This document shows positions 33,419 through 36,370 of a stretch of DNA of 36,370 nucleotides, piece after piece. The position numbers and the translations under genes were made by a program. Numbering within the stretch: the first letter of the stretch is position 1; each line of letters opens with the position of its first letter. This DNA is from Gluconobacter sp. P1C6_b. Lineage in GTDB: Bacteria; Pseudomonadota; Alphaproteobacteria; Acetobacterales; Acetobacteraceae. The stretch is taken from contig NZ_JACRVU010000028.1 of assembly GCF_018811945.1 (NCBI RefSeq), positions 1 to 36,370 of the forward strand, read 5' to 3'. The notes below the pieces were generated by a model, which saw nothing but the letters and a program-made list of their open reading frames with translations, did not search any database and was not told the DNA's origin.

Positions 33419-36251
33419 TGACCGGAGAGCTTGTGAGGGAGGCGAGCAGTGTTTCGCGCAGGCGGGCGAGACGGACCGGATCGGTGATCTTCATGCCCAG
33501 CAGGTCCCGCACATAGAACACGTCCACGGCGCGCATGCCGTAGGTCGTGATATGGGCCGACGAAATCTGGAGTGACGCGCTGCTGAGGGCAGACGTGACG
33601 TCGTGCAGCAGTCCGGGACGGTCGCGGCCGTTGACTTCGATGACGGTGTGACGGTCCGAAGCCGTGTTGTCGATGACGACGCGGGGCGGCACGTGGATCG
33701 CGCGCATGCGGCGCGAGGTGCTGTGGTGACTGGCGTCCTCGATGCCCTTGCGGATGTCGAGGCGGCCGGAGAGGGCCTGTTCCACGAGGTGGTTCAGGCG
33801 GCCGAGCTGGTGCGTTTCCTCGAAAGAGCAGCCTTCGCCGTCCTGCACCCAGAATGTGTCGAGGGCCATGCCGTCGCTCAGCGTATGGATGCGGGCGTCC
33901 ACGATGGAGGCACCTGCGACGGCGAGGGCGCCTGCGATCTGGGAGAACAGGCCCGGATGATCGGCGCAGAGGACGGTGAGTTCGGTGACGCCGCGTTCGG
34001 GGATGGGGTAGGCTTCGACCGTGACCGGGGAGCGGTAGCGGTCTGAGTCATGGACCATGCGGGCGTGGCGCATCTGGGTGTCGGTATCGAAGCCGAGCCA
34101 GTAGCTGGGATAGCCGAGGTCCAGGAAGCGGTCGATGCTGCTTTCGGGCAGGGTACCGGTGAGGCCGTCCCGGGCGAGTTCGCGGGCATGGTTGACGCGG
34201 CTGTCGCGCTCGGTGGCGGCCAGTCCCCCTTCCAGTACCTCGGCGACGCGGGAGAAAAGTTCACGAAGGAGGGTGGCTTTCCAGGCGTTCCAGACCTTCG
34301 GGCTGACGGCGCGCATGTCGGCGATGGTCAGGAGCAGGAGGAGGCGCAGGCGTTCGGGGGACTGAATGGTGTCGGCCAGGTCGAGGATCGTGCGGGGATC
34401 GTCGATGTCGCGGGTGAAGGCGGTCTGGGACAGCAGGAGATGGTGCAGTACCAGCCAGGAGACGGTGTCGGTTTCCTCGGGGTCGAGGCCGAGCTGCGGG
34501 CAGATCGTGAGCGCGAGGTCGGCGCCGATTTCGGAATGGTCGCCGCCGCGTCCCTTGCCGATATCGTGCAGCAGGACGGCGACGTAGAGCGCGCGGCGGG
34601 AGCGGAGGTCGCTGGCCAGCGCGTAAGCCAGGGGGATCTCGTCCGCCATGCGGCCGGCTTCGATCTGGCCCATCGTGCGGACGGCTTCGACGATGTGCTC
34701 GTCGACCGTATAGATATGGTAGCTGTCGAACTGCATCTGTCCGACGACGCGGGACCAGTCCGGCAGGAGGCGACCCAGCAGGCCGGTCTCGTTCAGGATC
34801 GGGAGCCAGAAGGGGACGGCTTTGGTTTCGTCCGCGCTGGGCTCACAGAGCAGGTCCAGAAAAATTTTGGCGGTTTCGGGATCGTCGCGCAGGGTGACGG
34901 CATGGCGTTCGTTGCGGATGATCTGCTGCATCGCGATGGGATGCAGGGGCAGGTCGTGGCGGCGGCCGCAGTCGAGCAGGCGGAACATTTCGCGGGGCTG
35001 GGCCGCGAAAGTCACGGGCTCGATCGGGCAGATGCGGCCGGCGATGGTCTGGAACTCTTCGGGGCCGGGGACGATTTTGGGTGGCTCGCCGGTGGTCTGG
35101 TCCTGAAGATGCATCAGCACGACGGGTTGCAGCACACTGGTGAGGCGCATGACGTCGCGGGCGGTGAGGAAATAGTGCCGCATGAAGCGTTCGACGCCGC
35201 GCTGGCGACCGTGCGTTGCGTAGCCCATGCGGCCACCGATGACGGGCTGGACGTCGAAGGTCAGGCGTTCTTCGGCGCGGCCGGTGATGTAGTGCAGGTG
35301 CAGGCGGACGGTCCACAGGAAGTCCCATGAGCGGCGGGCGCGCAGGGATTCGCGGTCTGTCAGCAGGCCGAAGGAGGCGAAAGAGGGGGGCTGGGGGGCC
35401 TCGGCGGGCTGGCCGTTGCGATCCGAGGTAGAGACGGCGCAGCCCAGAGCGGCACGGCCCATCCAGTTGAGGGTTTGCAGGTCGCGCAGACCGCCGCGGC
35501 CTTCCTTGATGTTGGGCTCGACCATGTAGGGATTGTCGCCGAAACGGCGGTGACGCTGTTCGCGCTCGCCGATCTTGCCCATGACGAACTCGCAGAGCCG
35601 GTCGTTCTGCAGATCGGCGCCGAGTGCGCAGCGCAGGTCGCGGGCAAGGCCGCGCTCGCCGTGCAGGAAGCGCAGGTCGAGAAGGGCGGTGCGGATGGTG
35701 AGGTCGCTGTCGGCGTCGCGGACGCACTCGGCAATGGAGCGGGTGGCGTGGCCGACGCGCAGGCCGAGATCCCACAGGGCGTAAAGGATGAACTCGATCC
35801 GGGTGGTCATGGCCGGGGTCGGGTCGCCGGGGATCAGGAAGAGGATGTCAATGTCGCTGAAGGGCGCGAGGAGGCCTGCGCCGTAGCCGCCGGTGGCGCA
35901 GAGGCAGAGGGACTCGCCGGGGGCTTCGTGTTTCTGTGCGGCGAGTTCGGCCAGCGCGCAGACCATGTCGTCGGCCTGGTGGGCGAGGGCGCGGGCCGCG
36001 TCGATTCCCGACATCCGGCGCTTTTCGAACTCATGACGGACAGTGGCGTTACCGCTGCCGAGATGCCGCCGCAGGATCGAGAGGACGTTCTCGCGGGTCG
36101 TCTGGCCCTGCGCCGCAGCCGTATCGAGAGCGGTCTGCAGGGAGGAGGCCGGGTCGCACGAGGGGGAGGCGGTTCGGTCAGACAGGGGCTTATCCGTATC
36201 GTCAGCGAAGGAAAGAGAGGGAGTTTCGCCCCAGAAAGAGTTTTCTTTCAA
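33402..36251 (-). CDS. glnD: PII uridylyltransferase/uridylyl-removing enzyme (TTG start)
   Basis: The nitrogen sensor that uridylylates PII proteins at low glutamine and removes UMP at high glutamine; 949 aa against 890 in E. coli, with a longer N-terminus. The nucleotidyltransferase motif is GGYG at 121-124 with D133/D135 ([10 protein letters not shown]). The HD domain has H562-D563 ([17 protein letters not shown]). Two C-terminal ACT domains follow ('[20 protein letters not shown]' and '[20 protein letters not shown]'). No ATG is available before residue 80; the TTG at 36251 has CAGGAA about ten bases upstream and overlaps the mutS stop codon (TTGA), so it is accepted. Function links it to gltBD at the other end of the window. 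Confidence 0.94.
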   Translation of the reverse strand: MKENSFWGETPSLSFADDTDKPLSDRTASPSCDPASSLQTALDTAAAQGQTTRENVLSILRRHLGSGNATVRHEFEKRRMSGIDAARALAHQADDMVCALAELAAQKHEAPGESLCLCATGGYGAGLLAPFSDIDILFLIPGDPTPAMTTRIEFILYALWDLGLRVGHATRSIAECVRDADSDLTIRTALLDLRFLHGERGLARDLRCALGADLQNDRLCEFVMGKIGEREQRHRRFGDNPYMVEPNIKEGRGGLRDLQTLNWMGRAALGCAVSTSDRNGQPAEAPQPPSFASFGLLTDRESLRARRSWDFLWTVRLHLHYITGRAEERLTFDVQPVIGGRMGYATHGRQRGVERFMRHYFLTARDVMRLTSVLQPVVLMHLQDQTTGEPPKIVPGPEEFQTIAGRICPIEPVTFAAQPREMFRLLDCGRRHDLPLHPIAMQQIIRNERHAVTLRDDPETAKIFLDLLCEPSADETKAVPFWLPILNETGLLGRLLPDWSRVVGQMQFDSYHIYTVDEHIVEAVRTMGQIEAGRMADEIPLAYALASDLRSRRALYVAVLLHDIGKGRGGDHSEIGADLALTICPQLGLDPEETDTVSWLVLHHLLLSQTAFTRDIDDPRTILDLADTIQSPERLRLLLLLTIADMRAVSPKVWNAWKATLLRELFSRVAEVLEGGLAATERDSRVNHARELARDGLTGTLPESSIDRFLDLGYPSYWLGFDTDTQMRHARMVHDSDRYRSPVTVEAYPIPERGVTELTVLCADHPGLFSQIAGALAVAGASIVDARIHTLSDGMALDTFWVQDGEGCSFEETHQLGRLNHLVEQALSGRLDIRKGIEDASHHSTSRRMRAIHVPPRVVIDNTASDRHTVIEVNGRDRPGLLHDVTSALSSASLQISSAHITTYGMRAVDVFYVRDLLGMKITDPVRLARLRETLLASLTSSPVTTPAS

Positions 36252-36370
36252 GTGCCGTTTCCTGAGGCGAGGCGTTTCAGTTCGTATAGCGCATCCAGCG
36301 CGTCCCGGGGAGAGAGATCATCGGGGTTCAGAGCCCGGATCGCGTCTTCCAGCGGGGTGGGGATGGGGGG
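36248..36370 (-). CDS. mutS: DNA mismatch repair protein MutS, C-terminal end (5' partial)
   Basis: Only the last 40 residues are present, running in from the window edge to TGA at 36250-36248. '[20 protein letters not shown]' followed by '[14 protein letters not shown]' is the MutS C-terminal tetramerisation motif (DPDxLSPxxAL..LYxLK). The stop overlaps the TTG start of glnD. A mutS-glnD neighbourhood is known in acetic acid bacteria and relatives. The identification rests on a short but characteristic stretch. Confidence 0.82.
   Translation of the reverse strand, partial: PPIPTPLEDAIRALNPDDLSPRDALDALYELKRLASGNGT

Overview
The window looks like chromosomal DNA from an acetic acid bacterium (Acetobacteraceae), most likely Gluconobacter or a close relative. 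The coding sequence is GC-rich with strong GC3 bias, which leaves very long spurious antisense ORFs. It encodes a membrane-anchored PQQ dehydrogenase next to a TonB-dependent receptor, a PmtA-type phosphatidylethanolamine methyltransferase, the alphaproteobacterial thrC-M16 peptidase pair, and a heme O synthase beside what appears to be the remnant of an aa3 oxidase operon. The genus is inferred from gene content. I saw no mobile element, CRISPR array, tRNA or rRNA.

Layout. 1-857: 3' part of an NDUFA9-like (complex I-associated) SDR gene. 1049-7005: gltD-gltB (ammonia assimilation), start and stop codons overlapping. 7011-8063 (-): membrane acyltransferase with a problematic 5' end at a C7 tract. 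8250-11434: pepF-type oligopeptidase and an ABC1/UbiB-family kinase. 11536-16673 (-): TonB-dependent receptor and PQQ dehydrogenase, bounded by two nearly identical terminators. 16942-17346 (-): small unrecognised Gln-rich protein. 17447-20234: uvrB-greB. 20239-20703 (-): NUDIX hydrolase. 20799-21776: gshB. 21786-21980 (-): 64-aa single-pass membrane protein. 22145-22825: pmtA-like methyltransferase. 22912-25144: tight operon of a degenerate oxidase subunit I, ctaB, and a 40-aa CoxF-like membrane peptide. 25212-31222 (-): MRJP-like propeller protein, thrC, M16 peptidase, pmbA/tldE and Tim44-like protein. 31287-31622 (-): unknown protein. 31742-33418: TPR-glycosyltransferase. 33402-36370 (-): glnD and the 3' end of mutS.

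Most genes are housekeeping. The most unusual content is the 22912-25144 operon. Its first gene is clearly derived from heme-copper oxidase subunit I. By eye alignment it keeps both low-spin-heme histidines (H52, H304) and one CuB-type histidine (H183), but it has lost the heme a3 ligand, the CuB His-His pair and the cross-linked tyrosine. It is intact and translationally coupled to ctaB and to a CoxF-like peptide, so it may be a repurposed heme-binding or assembly protein. Other points of interest are a homopolymer that could switch the acyltransferase frame, a 23-bp inverted repeat over a possible PQQ-dehydrogenase promoter, and a Trp where glucose dehydrogenases carry a substrate-site His.
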